Part shown: piece by piece, positions 20,020 to 28,196 of the stretch | Position numbering within the stretch: position 1 is the stretch's first letter | Layout: each line of letters begins with the position of its first letter | Origin: Nocardioidaceae bacterium | GTDB taxonomy: Bacteria; Actinomycetota; Actinomycetes; Propionibacteriales; Nocardioidaceae | Direction: 5' to 3' | Assembly (NCBI GenBank): GCA_017744365.1 | Contig: JAGIBL010000001.1 | Span: 707,416-771,415, forward strand | DNA length: 64,000 nucleotides | Made by a program: the position numbers and the translations under genes | The notes under the pieces: model-generated | The model's database searches: none | Seen by the model: the letters and a program-made list of their open reading frames with translations, nothing else | What the model was told of the DNA's origin: nothing

Positions 20020-20202
20020 CTACGCCGAGAGCCGCGTCGGTCGCGGGGCGAACCCGCCGCCGCAGTTCGGGCAGACGTTCCCGAGCTTCTCCACGCAGTC
20101 CGCGCAGAACGTGCACTCGTAGCTGCAGATCATCGCCACGGTCGACTCCGGCCGCAGGCCGACACCGCAGGACTCGCAGCTGGGACGCATCTCCAGGGCC
20201 AT
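20020..20202 (-). CDS. DUF1272 zinc-binding protein
   Basis: A 60-residue protein rich in Cys: MRPSCESCGVGL, then CSYECTFCADCVEKLGNVCPNCGGG. This is the DUF1272 pattern, a treble-clef/RING-like zinc fold with unknown function. The ATG at 20202 is chosen because the upstream in-frame extension is Arg/Pro-rich and does not belong to the family. It converges with the secreted protein gene, one base apart. It may be a protein- or RNA-binding adaptor; nothing nearby points to a partner. Confidence 0.8.
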   Translation of the reverse strand: MALEMRPSCESCGVGLRPESTVAMICSYECTFCADCVEKLGNVCPNCGGGFAPRPTRLSA

Positions 20203-20313
20203 GGGTCCAGGGTGGCGCGGCCGTGCCCGGGCGCGAAGGCCCGGGACTGCCAACCAGCGCCGGATTCAGGACGGTTGAGTTCGCCCATGGGCGAGCTCCT
20301 AGCGTCCGGGGAC

Positions 20314-20877
20314 ATGAAGAAGACTGCCCAGGACCACGCCCTGCGAATCGCCCTGATCGTCGCCAGCGTGCGACAGCCGCGCGTGGCCGACTCTCTGCTC
20401 GCCTGGCTGACCGAGGCCCTCGCCGCGGTGCCCTGGCTCGACCTCGAGGTCATCGACCTGGCGACGGTCGACCTGGGCGCCGAGTCGTCCCCGATCGCCG
20501 GCCGGCTGGCGGCGGCGGACGCGTTCCTGCTGCTCACTCCGGAGTACAACCACAGCTTCCCCGGACCACTGAAGATCGCCATCGACCGCCACCTCGCCGA
20601 GTGGGCCTACAAGCCGGTGGCGTTCGTCGGCTACGGTGCCGGTGCCGGTGGCGCCCGGGCTGTCGAGCAGCTGCGCGTGGTGTTCCCCGAGCTGCGCGCC
20701 ACCACGACCCGGGAGGCCGTGCTGTTGACGGCGCCCTGGGAACGGCTGGATGAGTGCGGCCGGTTTCTCCCTGACGAGGGCATCGAGGCGGCCCTGGCCG
20801 GGACGATGACCGAGCTGCGCTGGTGGGCCGAGGCCCTGCGGGCCCGGCGGGATCTCGACCGGGTCGGTGCCGCGTGA
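20314..20877 (+). CDS. NADPH-dependent FMN reductase (flavodoxin-fold)
   Basis: A 187-residue flavodoxin-fold protein. It opens with IALIVASVRQPR (phosphate-binding loop) and has the family hallmark LTPEYNHSFPGPLKIAIDRHL followed by KPVAFVGYGAG. Such enzymes reduce FMN or quinones and azo compounds with NAD(P)H. The ATG at 20314 is preferred to an ATG 27 bp upstream because the fold begins directly after it. Its stop overlaps the GTG of a small membrane peptide, and a MerR regulator follows, so the three form one unit. The MerR member suggests response to a redox or electrophile signal. Confidence 0.85.
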   Translation: MKKTAQDHALRIALIVASVRQPRVADSLLAWLTEALAAVPWLDLEVIDLATVDLGAESSPIAGRLAAADAFLLLTPEYNHSFPGPLKIAIDRHLAEWAYKPVAFVGYGAGAGGARAVEQLRVVFPELRATTTREAVLLTAPWERLDECGRFLPDEGIEAALAGTMTELRWWAEALRARRDLDRVGAA

Positions 20878-21020
20878 CGGAGCGCCGCCCTGAGATCGCG
20901 ATCGGGGCAGTGCGGCTCACCTCGCTGGCTACGCTCCCAGTGCTGGCGGTGACCCTGGCGCTGTGGTTGCGGACGGCGACGAGGACCCGCACGGACGACG
21001 AGATGGTGGCGGCCCGATGA
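20874..21020 (+). CDS. 48-residue single-pass membrane peptide
   Basis: A short gene with a GTG start overlapping the FMN reductase stop (GTGA) and a stop overlapping the MerR start (ATGA). The product has a short charged head (TERRPEIAIG), one predicted transmembrane helix (LTSLATLPVLAVTLALWL, about 16-33) and a charged tail. The double overlap is good evidence that it is translated. No family is recognised. It could anchor the reductase or act as a small stress peptide. Confidence 0.6.
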   Translation: MTERRPEIAIGAVRLTSLATLPVLAVTLALWLRTATRTRTDDEMVAAR

Positions 21021-21379
21021 GCACAGTGACGATGACGACGTACTCGGTCGGCGAGGTGGCCCGGCTGGCCGGGGTGTCCAGCAACGCCGTGCGCTACTAC
21101 GAGCGCTACCGGGTCATCGAGGGCAGCCGCACGTCGGGCAATGCGCGTCGCTTCACCGTGGACGCGGTCTGCAGGATCAAGCTGGCCAGAGCCGGTCAGC
21201 GGATCGGGCTGACCCTGGCCGAGAGCGCCGAGATCCTGGCGGAGATCCCGCCCCAATGCGCCGACCTGGATCGCTGGCTGGAGGCCGGCCGGAGTCTGGT
21301 GGTCGCGGGCGAGAGGCGCATCGACGAGCTGCGCGACGCCGTCGAGGAGTTCCGGACGGTCGAGTTCCTGCGCTCCTGA
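21017..21379 (+). CDS. MerR-family transcriptional regulator
   Basis: A 120-residue MerR protein: SVGEVARLAGVSSNAVRYYERYRVI is the winged-helix N-terminus, then a dimerisation coiled coil (ERRIDELRDAVEEFRTVEFL). There is one Cys, in PPQCADLD. No Cys cluster for metal or 2Fe-2S binding is seen, so it is neither a SoxR nor a typical metal sensor. It starts at the ATG overlapping the preceding stop. Being last in the FMN reductase operon suggests autogenous control. Confidence 0.85.
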   Translation: MSTVTMTTYSVGEVARLAGVSSNAVRYYERYRVIEGSRTSGNARRFTVDAVCRIKLARAGQRIGLTLAESAEILAEIPPQCADLDRWLEAGRSLVVAGERRIDELRDAVEEFRTVEFLRS

Positions 21380-21380
21380 G

Positions 21381-22166
21381 TCATCCGCGGGGGCCGAGCA
21401 GGAGCGTGCCGGCGTCAACGGGCAGGGCGGCGCCGGTGAGGTACCGGGCCTCGTCGGAGGCCAGGAAGGCGACCACTCCGCTGACGTCGCCAGGCTCGAC
21501 CCAGGGCACCGGCAGCGCGTTGAACCCGGCGTACAAGGTGGCGAGCTCCTCGACGGGAACCGGGGGCGAGATCGTCCGCAGCATCTCGGTGAGGACCGTT
21601 GTCGGATGCACCGAGTTCACCCGGACCGACTCCGGAGCCAGCTCGATCGCGAGCGCCTTCGCCAGCCCGAGCAGCCCGTGCTTGGAGGCGGTGTAGCCGA
21701 CCGCCGTGCCGCTGGCCCGGAGCGCGTGGATGGATCCCACCAGGACCACCGAGCCGCCGCGGCCGTGCCCGGTCAGATGGGGCAGTGCGGCGCGACAGGT
21801 GTTCCAGGCGCCGGTCAGGTTGACGTCCAGCATCAGCTGCCAGTCCTCTTGGGAGCCGGCCCGGGTGGTACCCGTGCGAATCACGCCTGCGTTCGCGACC
21901 ACGACGTCGAGTCGTCCGAGCGCGTCCACGCCGGCGTCCACGACCGTCGTGAGCTCGGCGGGGAGCCGGACGTCCGCGGTTCCGGTGACGACCCGGGCGC
22001 CGAGCCCCGCCGCCTCGTCCGCGACCGCATCGAGGGTGTGCTGTTCCCGGTCGGTGAGTATCAGGTCGGCGCCCTCCTCGGCAAGGCGGAGCGCGTGCGC
22101 CCGGCCCTGGCCCCCGGCCGCTCCGGTGATCAGAGCGACCCGGCCTGCCAAACGGCCCTGCCTCAC
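21381..22166 (-). CDS. SDR resembling mycofactocin-coupled dehydrogenases
   Basis: A 261-residue SDR. TGAAGGQGRAHALRLAEEGADLI and DALGRLDVVVANAGVI closely resemble mycofactocin-associated SDRs of actinobacteria, but the Pro/Tyr-rich insert after the second strand that marks those is missing. Catalytic Tyr/Lys are in YTASKHGLL. The GTG start at 22166 overlaps the stop of the VOC-Ddn gene, so both are read from the promoter at about 23130. It is the last gene of the leftward arm of the GGATCC regulon. Probable substrate: a sugar or secondary alcohol. Confidence 0.8.
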   Translation of the reverse strand: MRQGRLAGRVALITGAAGGQGRAHALRLAEEGADLILTDREQHTLDAVADEAAGLGARVVTGTADVRLPAELTTVVDAGVDALGRLDVVVANAGVIRTGTTRAGSQEDWQLMLDVNLTGAWNTCRAALPHLTGHGRGGSVVLVGSIHALRASGTAVGYTASKHGLLGLAKALAIELAPESVRVNSVHPTTVLTEMLRTISPPVPVEELATLYAGFNALPVPWVEPGDVSGVVAFLASDEARYLTGAALPVDAGTLLLGPRG

Positions 22167-23059
22167 CGGACCGGCTCGAGCAGCACGACCGGGATCTCCC
22201 GGTCGGTGGCGGCCTGGTACTCGTCGTAGCGGGGGTAGATGGAGGTCATCACCGGCCACAGCCGCGCACGCTCCTCGGCGCTCGCGGTGCGGGCACGCAC
22301 GCCGAGCTTCTCCGCGCGCACCTGTAGCCGGGCCTCCGGCTCGGCGAGCAGGTTGCGGTACCAGTGCGGGTGCTGGGCGGCGGCCGCGTTCGAGGCGACC
22401 AGCACGTAGCGGTCCCCGTCGCGCCCGTAGATCAGGGCGGTACGACGCCACAGACCGGAGCTGCGGCCGCGGGTGGTGAGCAACAGCGTCGCGAATCCCA
22501 GGAAGTCGTGACCGTCCTCGCCGTCGGTCTCGACGTAGCGGCGAATGTGCTCGTTGACCCAGTCGGTGGGGGAGTCGCGCCGGTCGAACGCCTTGCCCTC
22601 GGGATAGGAGACCAGCTCGAGCTGCATCCCCCAGGGCGCGAGGAAGTAGACCCAGCGCTGGCCCTCGGACGGCCCGCTGCTCGCGCTCGGCTCGCCGAGC
22701 ACGGTCACGCCGCGCTCGCGAAGGTAGGCCACCGCGCGGTCCAGGTCCTCGACGTACAGGGCAATGTGGTGGCCGCCGATGTCGCTGTTGCGCGGCGGCG
22801 TCTCGACCTGGCGGTCGGCGTCGTACTGGAACACCTCGAGGATCGCCTGGTCGCCGCAGCGCAGGAAGTCCAGCCGGCGCAGGCTGGTGCCGGGCGGGAC
22901 GTTGAGGTGCCGGCCCATCCAGGCGTCGTCGGCGGTGAACGGGCCCACCGAGTAGAGGAACTCGCAGCCGAGCACGTCGACCAGCCACTCTCGCGCGGCG
23001 TCGATGTCGGGCACGGTGAACCCGATGTGGTCGAGACGAGTCAGGCCGGGGATGCTCAC
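22163..23059 (-). CDS. VOC (glyoxalase) - deazaflavin-dependent nitroreductase fusion
   Basis: A 298-residue protein with two unrelated domains. Residues about 5-145 are a vicinal-oxygen-chelate domain, with metal ligands likely in LDHIGFTV, GGHHIALYV and MQLELVSY. Residues about 165-298 resemble the Ddn/DUF385 split-barrel reductases that use F420: LLLTTRGRSSGLWRRTALIYGRDGDRYVLVASNAAA, then PHWYRNLLAEPEA. The frame is continuous with no slippery run, so the fusion is genuine rather than a frameshift artefact. The GTG start has CTGGAG 5 bp upstream. It suggests coupled ring or aldehyde chemistry and F420H2 reduction of one substrate. Confidence 0.75.
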   Translation of the reverse strand: MSIPGLTRLDHIGFTVPDIDAAREWLVDVLGCEFLYSVGPFTADDAWMGRHLNVPPGTSLRRLDFLRCGDQAILEVFQYDADRQVETPPRNSDIGGHHIALYVEDLDRAVAYLRERGVTVLGEPSASSGPSEGQRWVYFLAPWGMQLELVSYPEGKAFDRRDSPTDWVNEHIRRYVETDGEDGHDFLGFATLLLTTRGRSSGLWRRTALIYGRDGDRYVLVASNAAAAQHPHWYRNLLAEPEARLQVRAEKLGVRARTASAEERARLWPVMTSIYPRYDEYQAATDREIPVVLLEPVR

Positions 23060-23070
23060 AATGACTCCAG

Positions 23071-23154
23071 TTCGGATCCAATTGCGGGAGCGCGAATCAG
23101 AAGTCCCGCGCTGCTTTGAGATCAACGATCTCGTTTGGATCCAATCTGTGTCAA
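23071..23154 (-). promoter_or_regulatory. control region of the VOC-Ddn/SDR operon: two GGATCC palindromes and -35
   Basis: Sites TTCGGATCCAAT (23071-23082) and TTTGGATCCAAT (23134-23145) lie 63 bp apart, centre to centre. On the minus strand a consensus -35 TTGACA (23149-23154) is followed after 3 bp by the second site, so a bound repressor would cover the promoter core. The regulator is probably the GntR gene whose stop lies just upstream. Confidence 0.7.
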
Positions 23155-23157
23155 GTG

Positions 23158-23808
23158 TCAGCGGTTGAACAGGTCCTGGTGGTGCGAGAGCCGGAACCGG
23201 GAGCGCTCGATGTGCATCCGGATCAGGTCCTCGCCGCGCCGGCCCCAGCCGTTCAGCGCGGCCTCGGCGATGAGCCGGTGCTCGAAGTTGTTGAGGTCGT
23301 AGTCCTCGTCGCTGAAGGTGCCGATCAGGATCCGGCGGTAGCGCTGGGTGGTGTTCCAGAAGTCGACGATCATCTTGAGCATCCGCGGCGTCGCGACACC
23401 GGCGTAGCAGGCCAGGTGGAACCGGCGGTCGCCCTCGAGGTAGGCCTGCGCGTGACCGGTCTGGGCCTCGAGCTCGAGCCGCAGCCGGGTGATGTCGTCC
23501 TTCTGCTCGTCGGTCAGCCTGCCGACGCTCTCGGCGAACGCGAGCGGCTCGAGGCGCTCGCGCATCTTGTAGATCTCCGCGCACTCCTCGAAGTCGAGCA
23601 CGGCCACCTTCGCGCCGCTGTTCGGCACGATGACGACCAGGCCCTCGCTCTCCAGCTGGCGGAGTGCTTCCCGCACCGGGATGCGGCTGACGCCCAGCTC
23701 GGTGGCCACCGACTCCTGGCCGACTCGTGCGCCGGGCTCCAGCTCGCCGGACTGGATGGCGTCACGCAGGTGGCGCGCGACTACCTGCGTCATCGGCTCG
23801 CGTCCCAT
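23158..23808 (-). CDS. GntR-family (FadR/FCD) regulator of the GGATCC regulon
   Basis: A 216-residue regulator: winged helix at about 10-70 (VARHLRDAIQSGELEPGARVG and SRIPVREALRQLESEGLV), then an FCD ligand domain. Likely metal-binding residues are Asp and His in EGDRRFHLACYAG and FEHRLIAEAALNG. The ATG at 23808 has AAGGGGGAG 9 bp upstream; upstream in-frame sequence crosses the operator region and is not used. Three GGATCC palindromes precede it, fitting autoregulation. Its location between the two divergent arms of the catabolic island makes it the natural controller. The inducer is unknown but is likely a sugar acid or lactone. Confidence 0.85.
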   Translation of the reverse strand: MGREPMTQVVARHLRDAIQSGELEPGARVGQESVATELGVSRIPVREALRQLESEGLVVIVPNSGAKVAVLDFEECAEIYKMRERLEPLAFAESVGRLTDEQKDDITRLRLELEAQTGHAQAYLEGDRRFHLACYAGVATPRMLKMIVDFWNTTQRYRRILIGTFSDEDYDLNNFEHRLIAEAALNGWGRRGEDLIRMHIERSRFRLSHHQDLFNR

Positions 23809-23829
23809 GGTCACGGGCTCCCCCTTCAG

Positions 23830-23931
23830 AGTGGATCCAAAAGTAGCAGTTGGAATGGGATCCCATCGGATGTTCATTTCTTGGAAATCTTCCGGAAATG
23901 CTTGACGGTCGCTCAAGATTGGATCCAATAT
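23830..23931. promoter_or_regulatory. divergent control region between gntR and the fucosidase operon: three GGATCC palindromes
   Basis: Sites AGTGGATCCAAA (23830-23841), ATGGGATCCCAT (23855-23866) and the perfect ATTGGATCCAAT (23918-23929). The last two are 63 bp apart. For the rightward operon, -35 TTGACG (23902-23907) and a possible -10 CAATAT (23926-23931) overlap the perfect site. A GGAAATCTT box at 23883 recurs before the ABC transporter promoter. Confidence 0.7.
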
Positions 23932-24005
23932 GGCCAAGTCGCACCGGGTCGCCACCGAGTCGGCATCCTCGGTAGGCACGCACCTCGCGACAGGAGGAGA
24001 CACCC

Positions 24006-25388
24006 ATGAACGCGACGACGCCAGCAGGCGGCGACACCTCGTGGTTCACCGCGGCCCGGTTCGGGCTGTTCATCCACTGGGGCCTGTTCAGCCTGACCGG
24101 TCAGGACTTCGCGCACCAGCGCGAGACGGCGATGACCGCCGAGGAGTACGCCGCACGGTACCTGCCCCGGTTCGACCCCGACCTCTACGACCCGGAGGCC
24201 TGGGCAGACGCCGCCGTGCGGGCCGGGATGAAGTACGTCGTCATCATCGCCAAGCACCACGAGGGTTTCTGCCTCTGGGACTCGCGGCTCACCGACTTCA
24301 CCGCCGTGACGTCGCCGGCAGGGCGGGACCTGCTCCGGCCGATGTTGGAGGCGTTCCGCGCCCGCGGGCTGCGCACCGGGCTCTACTACTCGCTGCTGGA
24401 CTGGCACCACCCCGACTACATCACCGACCAGGTGCACCCTCAGTTCCACGGCGACCGGGCGCGGGTCGATGCCGGTCGCGACATGGACCGCTACCGCGCC
24501 TTCGTCCGCGACCAGGTGCGCGAGCTGCTCACCGGCTACGGACCGATCGACGTCTTCTGGGCCGACTACAGCTTCGACGACGCGGCGTGGACGCACCGCG
24601 CGTCCAACGCCCGCAACAAGGCCGCGTTCCTGGAGGCGGTGAAGACCGGCTGGACCCGGTTCGACCCGGCCACCGACCCCGGCAAGGGCGCCGCCGACTG
24701 GGACGCCGACGGGCTGATGACGCTGGTCCGCGAGCTGCAGCCGGGGATCCTCGTCAACGACCGGCTCGGCCCCGACTTCGACATCGTCACCCCCGAGCAG
24801 GCCATCCCGGCGCAGGGCCCGGTGCTCGAGGACGGGACTGCCGCGGTCTGGGAGACCTGCGAGACCATGTACGGCCACTGGGGCTACCGGCCGGCGATGC
24901 CGAACCTGAAGTCGGCCGAGCAGCTTGTCGCGATGCTCGTCGAGGTGGTCAGCAAGGGCGGCAACCTGCTGCTCAACGTCGGTCCGAACGGCCGCGGCGA
25001 GATCGACCCGCCGAGCCTGGACAGGCTGGCCGCGATCGGCGACTGGATGCACCGGCACGGCCGGGCCATCCACGGCTGCACTCAGGCGCCGGCCGAGCTG
25101 GTCGGCCAGCTCCCGAGCGGGGTGCTCGCGACCTACCAGCCCGAGAAGCACCGCCTCTACCTGCACCTGCTGCACTGGCCCGCGCAGCCACTGGTGGTGC
25201 CTGGGCTGGGCCGGCGGGTGGCCTACGCCCAGCTGCTGCACGACGGCTCCGAGCTCCGCGCGCCGGCGCACCCGCTGGCCCTGCTGCATGCGCCCGAGCC
25301 CGACGACCTGTGGCTGGACCTGCCGATCGCGCGGCCCGACGTCATCGTGCCGGTGATCGAGCTCTACCTCGAGGACGGCGACCGGTGA
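24006..25388 (+). CDS. GH29 alpha-L-fucosidase (cytoplasmic)
   Basis: A 460-residue glycoside hydrolase of family 29. It has FGLFIHWGLFS near the start, the AKHHEGFCLWDS motif, and the catalytic nucleophile Asp187 in VFWADYSF. A late SKGGNLLLNVGPNGRGEI segment completes the family signature. No signal peptide is present, so it acts on imported oligosaccharide or glycoside. The ATG has AGGAGGAG 5 bp upstream. It leads a five-gene operon with three SDRs and a lactonase, the expected set for oxidative breakdown of the released deoxy sugar. Activity on other 6-deoxy or methylated sugars is possible. Confidence 0.9.
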   Translation: MNATTPAGGDTSWFTAARFGLFIHWGLFSLTGQDFAHQRETAMTAEEYAARYLPRFDPDLYDPEAWADAAVRAGMKYVVIIAKHHEGFCLWDSRLTDFTAVTSPAGRDLLRPMLEAFRARGLRTGLYYSLLDWHHPDYITDQVHPQFHGDRARVDAGRDMDRYRAFVRDQVRELLTGYGPIDVFWADYSFDDAAWTHRASNARNKAAFLEAVKTGWTRFDPATDPGKGAADWDADGLMTLVRELQPGILVNDRLGPDFDIVTPEQAIPAQGPVLEDGTAAVWETCETMYGHWGYRPAMPNLKSAEQLVAMLVEVVSKGGNLLLNVGPNGRGEIDPPSLDRLAAIGDWMHRHGRAIHGCTQAPAELVGQLPSGVLATYQPEKHRLYLHLLHWPAQPLVVPGLGRRVAYAQLLHDGSELRAPAHPLALLHAPEPDDLWLDLPIARPDVIVPVIELYLEDGDR

Positions 25389-26128
25389 CCGGGCCGCTGG
25401 CCGGACCGCTGGAAGGGCGGGTCGCGCTCGTCACCGGGGCTGGTCGCGGCATCGGCGCGAGCGTGGCCGCCGCCCTGGCCGGCGCGGGCGCGCACGTGCT
25501 GCTCACCGCGCGCTCGGCCGGTGACCTGGACCAGGTCCGGCAGCGGATCGCCGGCGCCGGCGGATCCGCCGAGACGGTGCTCGGCGACCTGACCGAGGAC
25601 GCCTTCGTCGTCGACCTGTTCGCGGGCGTCAGGGAGCGGCACGGCCGGCTGGACGTGCTGGTCAACAACGCCGGGGTCGCACCGTTCGGGCCGATCGACG
25701 AGGTGCCGCCCGGGCAGCTGCGTGCCGTGCTCGAGCTCAACACGGTGGCGCCGTACGCGTGCATGCGGCAGGCCATCGCGCTGATGCGCTCGGCCGGGAC
25801 GGCGGGCGTGGTCGTCAACGTCGGCTCGGTCGAGGCGCACTGGACCGCCCAGGGTGAGTCCGGCGCCTACCCGGCCTCGAAGTTCGCGCTGCGCGCGCTG
25901 AGCCTGGCGGTCGCCAAGGAGCTCAGCCTGGAGGGCAGTCCGATCCGGGTGTGCCTGGTCAACCCCGGTGGCACCGACACCGGGATGGTCGATACCACTG
26001 TCCAACCGCGCCCCGTCCTGCTCGACCCGGACGACGTCGCCCGCTCGGTGCTGCACGTCGTCACCGCCCCGCCCGGCTCGCACGTCTTCGAGCTCGGCGT
26101 GGTCGCCACCGGCCGGCACTACTGGTAG
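25385..26128 (+). CDS. SDR family oxidoreductase
   Basis: A 247-residue SDR with TGAGRGIGASVAAALAGAGAHV, VNNAGVAPFGP, Ser in NVGSVEAHW and Tyr/Lys in YPASKFALRAL. It ends in VFELGVVATGRHYW instead of the usual DGG motif, placing it with the FabG-like enzymes that have atypical C-termini. The GTG start overlaps the fucosidase stop. It could oxidise the free sugar to its lactone as an L-fucose dehydrogenase would, or act on a later 2-keto intermediate. Confidence 0.8.
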   Translation: MTGPLAGPLEGRVALVTGAGRGIGASVAAALAGAGAHVLLTARSAGDLDQVRQRIAGAGGSAETVLGDLTEDAFVVDLFAGVRERHGRLDVLVNNAGVAPFGPIDEVPPGQLRAVLELNTVAPYACMRQAIALMRSAGTAGVVVNVGSVEAHWTAQGESGAYPASKFALRALSLAVAKELSLEGSPIRVCLVNPGGTDTGMVDTTVQPRPVLLDPDDVARSVLHVVTAPPGSHVFELGVVATGRHYW

Positions 26129-26163
26129 CCGCGCCGTCCACCCACCCATCCGAGGAGAGAAGC

Positions 26164-27306
26164 ATGCCCACCATCGAGGAGATCGGCCGTGCCTACTGGC
26201 AGGCCGAGGAGTCTCGCGACGTCGATCGGATCCTGGAGTTCTTCACCGAGGATGCCGTCTGGGAGGGACCGGGCGTGACCCTGACCGGTCGCGAGCAGAT
26301 CCGCGAGTACTACGCCGGGAGCGCTGCGGCGTACCCGGGCCTCGAGGTGACGGTGGGCCGGGTCCGGGGCGACGACGATGCGGCCGCCCTGGAGTGGCAC
26401 GCCGTGTTCACCGGGCCGTCCGGCGAGCGGGTCCCGCTGGACGGGGTGAACCTGATGCGCCGCGAGGGCGACCGGATCGCCGCGCTGACGGCGTACTACG
26501 ACTCGGCCGCCGTCGGCGGCCGGTTCCGGGGCAAGCGGGTGCTCGTCACCGGCGGTGGCAGCGGTATCGGCGCCGCGACCGTGCGGCAGTTCCTCAGCGA
26601 GGGCGCCGTGGTCACCACGGCCGACCTCAACCGCGGCGGGATGGACGCGGTCCGGACCGCCGCCGGCGCGGACGGTGACCGGCTGACCACTCTCGAGCTG
26701 GACATCACCGAAGCGGCAGGCCAGGCCGAGCTGATCGCGACCGCTGCCGGGCCCGAGGGCCGTCTCGACGTGCTGGTCAACAACGCTGCGGTGTTCCTGC
26801 TCGCCGGTCTCGACGCCACCGAGCACGAGTGGCAGCGCACGCTGGAGGTCAACCTGATGGCCCCGGCGCAGCTTGTCTCGCTGGCTGCCGACGCGCTCGC
26901 CAGCAGCGGTGCCGGTGCTGTGGTGAACATCGCCAGCATCTCCGGCCACGTCTCCCAGGCCGGCCGATGGACCTACAACGCGAGCAAGGGTGGCGTGCTC
27001 TCGCTGACCCGTTGCCAGGCACTCGACCTGGCGCCGCGTGGGATCCGGGTCAACAGCGTCAGCCCCGGCTACATCTGGACCGAGGTGCTGGACCGCGGTG
27101 CCGGCGGCGACCGGGACAAGTGGGAGCCGATCTGGGGACGGTTCTGCCCGCAGGAGCGGTGCGCGGAACCGTCCGAGGTCGCCACCGCGGTCGCCTTCCT
27201 CGCCTCCTCGGAGGCCTCCTTCGTCACCGGCGCCGATCTGGCCGTGGACGGGGGTCTCACCTCGATGAGCCCGGACGGGCTCTCCACCTACGAGTTCAGC
27301 TCGTGA
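26164..27306 (+). CDS. SnoaL-like (NTF2-fold) - SDR fusion protein
   Basis: A 380-residue protein. Residues 1-118 form a SnoaL-like/NTF2 domain (IGRAYWQAEESRDVDRILEFFTEDAVWEG, GREQIREYYAG, ALEWHAVFTG). From about 120 a complete SDR follows: GKRVLVTGGGSGIGAATV, NNAAVF, Ser in NIASISGHVS, Tyr/Lys in YNASKGGVL and the C-terminal DGGLTS. There is no stop, frameshift or internal ribosome site at the joint. SnoaL domains act as ketosteroid-isomerase-like or hydratase modules, so isomerisation plus reduction on one substrate is plausible. The ATG has GAGGAGAGAAGC upstream. Confidence 0.8.
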   Translation: MPTIEEIGRAYWQAEESRDVDRILEFFTEDAVWEGPGVTLTGREQIREYYAGSAAAYPGLEVTVGRVRGDDDAAALEWHAVFTGPSGERVPLDGVNLMRREGDRIAALTAYYDSAAVGGRFRGKRVLVTGGGSGIGAATVRQFLSEGAVVTTADLNRGGMDAVRTAAGADGDRLTTLELDITEAAGQAELIATAAGPEGRLDVLVNNAAVFLLAGLDATEHEWQRTLEVNLMAPAQLVSLAADALASSGAGAVVNIASISGHVSQAGRWTYNASKGGVLSLTRCQALDLAPRGIRVNSVSPGYIWTEVLDRGAGGDRDKWEPIWGRFCPQERCAEPSEVATAVAFLASSEASFVTGADLAVDGGLTSMSPDGLSTYEFSS

Positions 27307-28196
27307 CCGGCTTCGTCGACTCTCACTTCCACCTCTGGGACCTGAACCGGTTCCGGTACCCGTGGCTGGGCGACCCCGGCGGCGAGGAATTCGCCTTCGA
27401 CTACCTGCTCGACGACTGGCATCGCGACACGGGCGAGGTGGACCTGGTCGCGACCGTGCACGTGCAGGCCGAGATGGACCACACCACCGACCCGGTGCTC
27501 GAGACCGCCTGGCTTGCCGAGCTGCGTGCCGGTACGACGACGCCGACGGTCTGCGTCGGGTACGCCGACCTGCGCGCTGCTGACCTGGCCGATGTGCTGG
27601 ACCGTCACACCGCCTTCGACTTCTTCCGCGGCATCCGCCAGGAGCTGTGGTTCGACCCGGCCTCGCGGCGTTCCGACGTGCTCACCCACAACCTGCTCGA
27701 CGATCCGGCCTGGTCGCGCGGATTGCGCCAGCTGGCGATGCGTGGACTGAGCTTCGACCTGCTCGCCTGGCCGAGCCAGCTGGCGAGAGCGACCGAGGTG
27801 TTCCGGGAGCTGCCCGAGCTGACCGTGATCCTCGAGCACCTGGGTCTGCCGCCGGCAGACCCGGACCAGCGGGTCTGGTGGCGCGAGGCGATCGAGCGGT
27901 TCGCGGCCGAAGTGCCGAGTTCGGTGCTGAAGATCTCGGCACTGAGCTTCGTCTCCCCGGGCTGGGACGCCGGCGAGCTCGGCGTGGTGGTCAAGGAGGC
28001 GCTGGAGGTCTTCGGGCCGGAGCGCTGCCTGCTGGGCAGCAACTTCCCGGTGGACCGGCCCTCGGTCGGCTACCGCGAGCTGTGGGAAGACCTGGCCCGG
28101 TGGACCGACCACCTGAGCACCGCCGAGCAGCGCCGGGTGCGCGTCGAGAACGCACTGCGGGTCTACCGGATCGACCTCGGGGGGCCGGGATCATGA
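27303..28196 (+). CDS. amidohydrolase-superfamily lactonase (COG3618, fuconolactonase-like)
   Basis: A 297-residue TIM-barrel metal hydrolase. It begins DSHFHLWD, the HxH metal motif of amidohydrolase_2, and continues with GIRQELWFD, ILEHLG and GSNFPVD, the late Asp motif. COG3618 members include L-fucono-1,5-lactonase and L-rhamnono-lactonase, which hydrolyse the lactone made by a sugar dehydrogenase. With a fucosidase and SDRs in the same operon this role fits well. The GTG start overlaps the SnoaL-SDR stop, and the stop overlaps the next ATG. Metal requirement cannot be judged. Confidence 0.8.
   Translation: MTGFVDSHFHLWDLNRFRYPWLGDPGGEEFAFDYLLDDWHRDTGEVDLVATVHVQAEMDHTTDPVLETAWLAELRAGTTTPTVCVGYADLRAADLADVLDRHTAFDFFRGIRQELWFDPASRRSDVLTHNLLDDPAWSRGLRQLAMRGLSFDLLAWPSQLARATEVFRELPELTVILEHLGLPPADPDQRVWWREAIERFAAEVPSSVLKISALSFVSPGWDAGELGVVVKEALEVFGPERCLLGSNFPVDRPSVGYRELWEDLARWTDHLSTAEQRRVRVENALRVYRIDLGGPGS

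Noticed and set aside
21371..21406. 8-bp inverted repeat between the convergent MerR and SDR genes
   Set aside because: Arms lie inside coding sequence with a 20-bp loop and no T-run, so a terminator is not supported.
22163..23059. Possible frameshift artefact producing the VOC-Ddn fusion
   Set aside because: The joint is in one continuous frame, with normal codon use and no homopolymer run.
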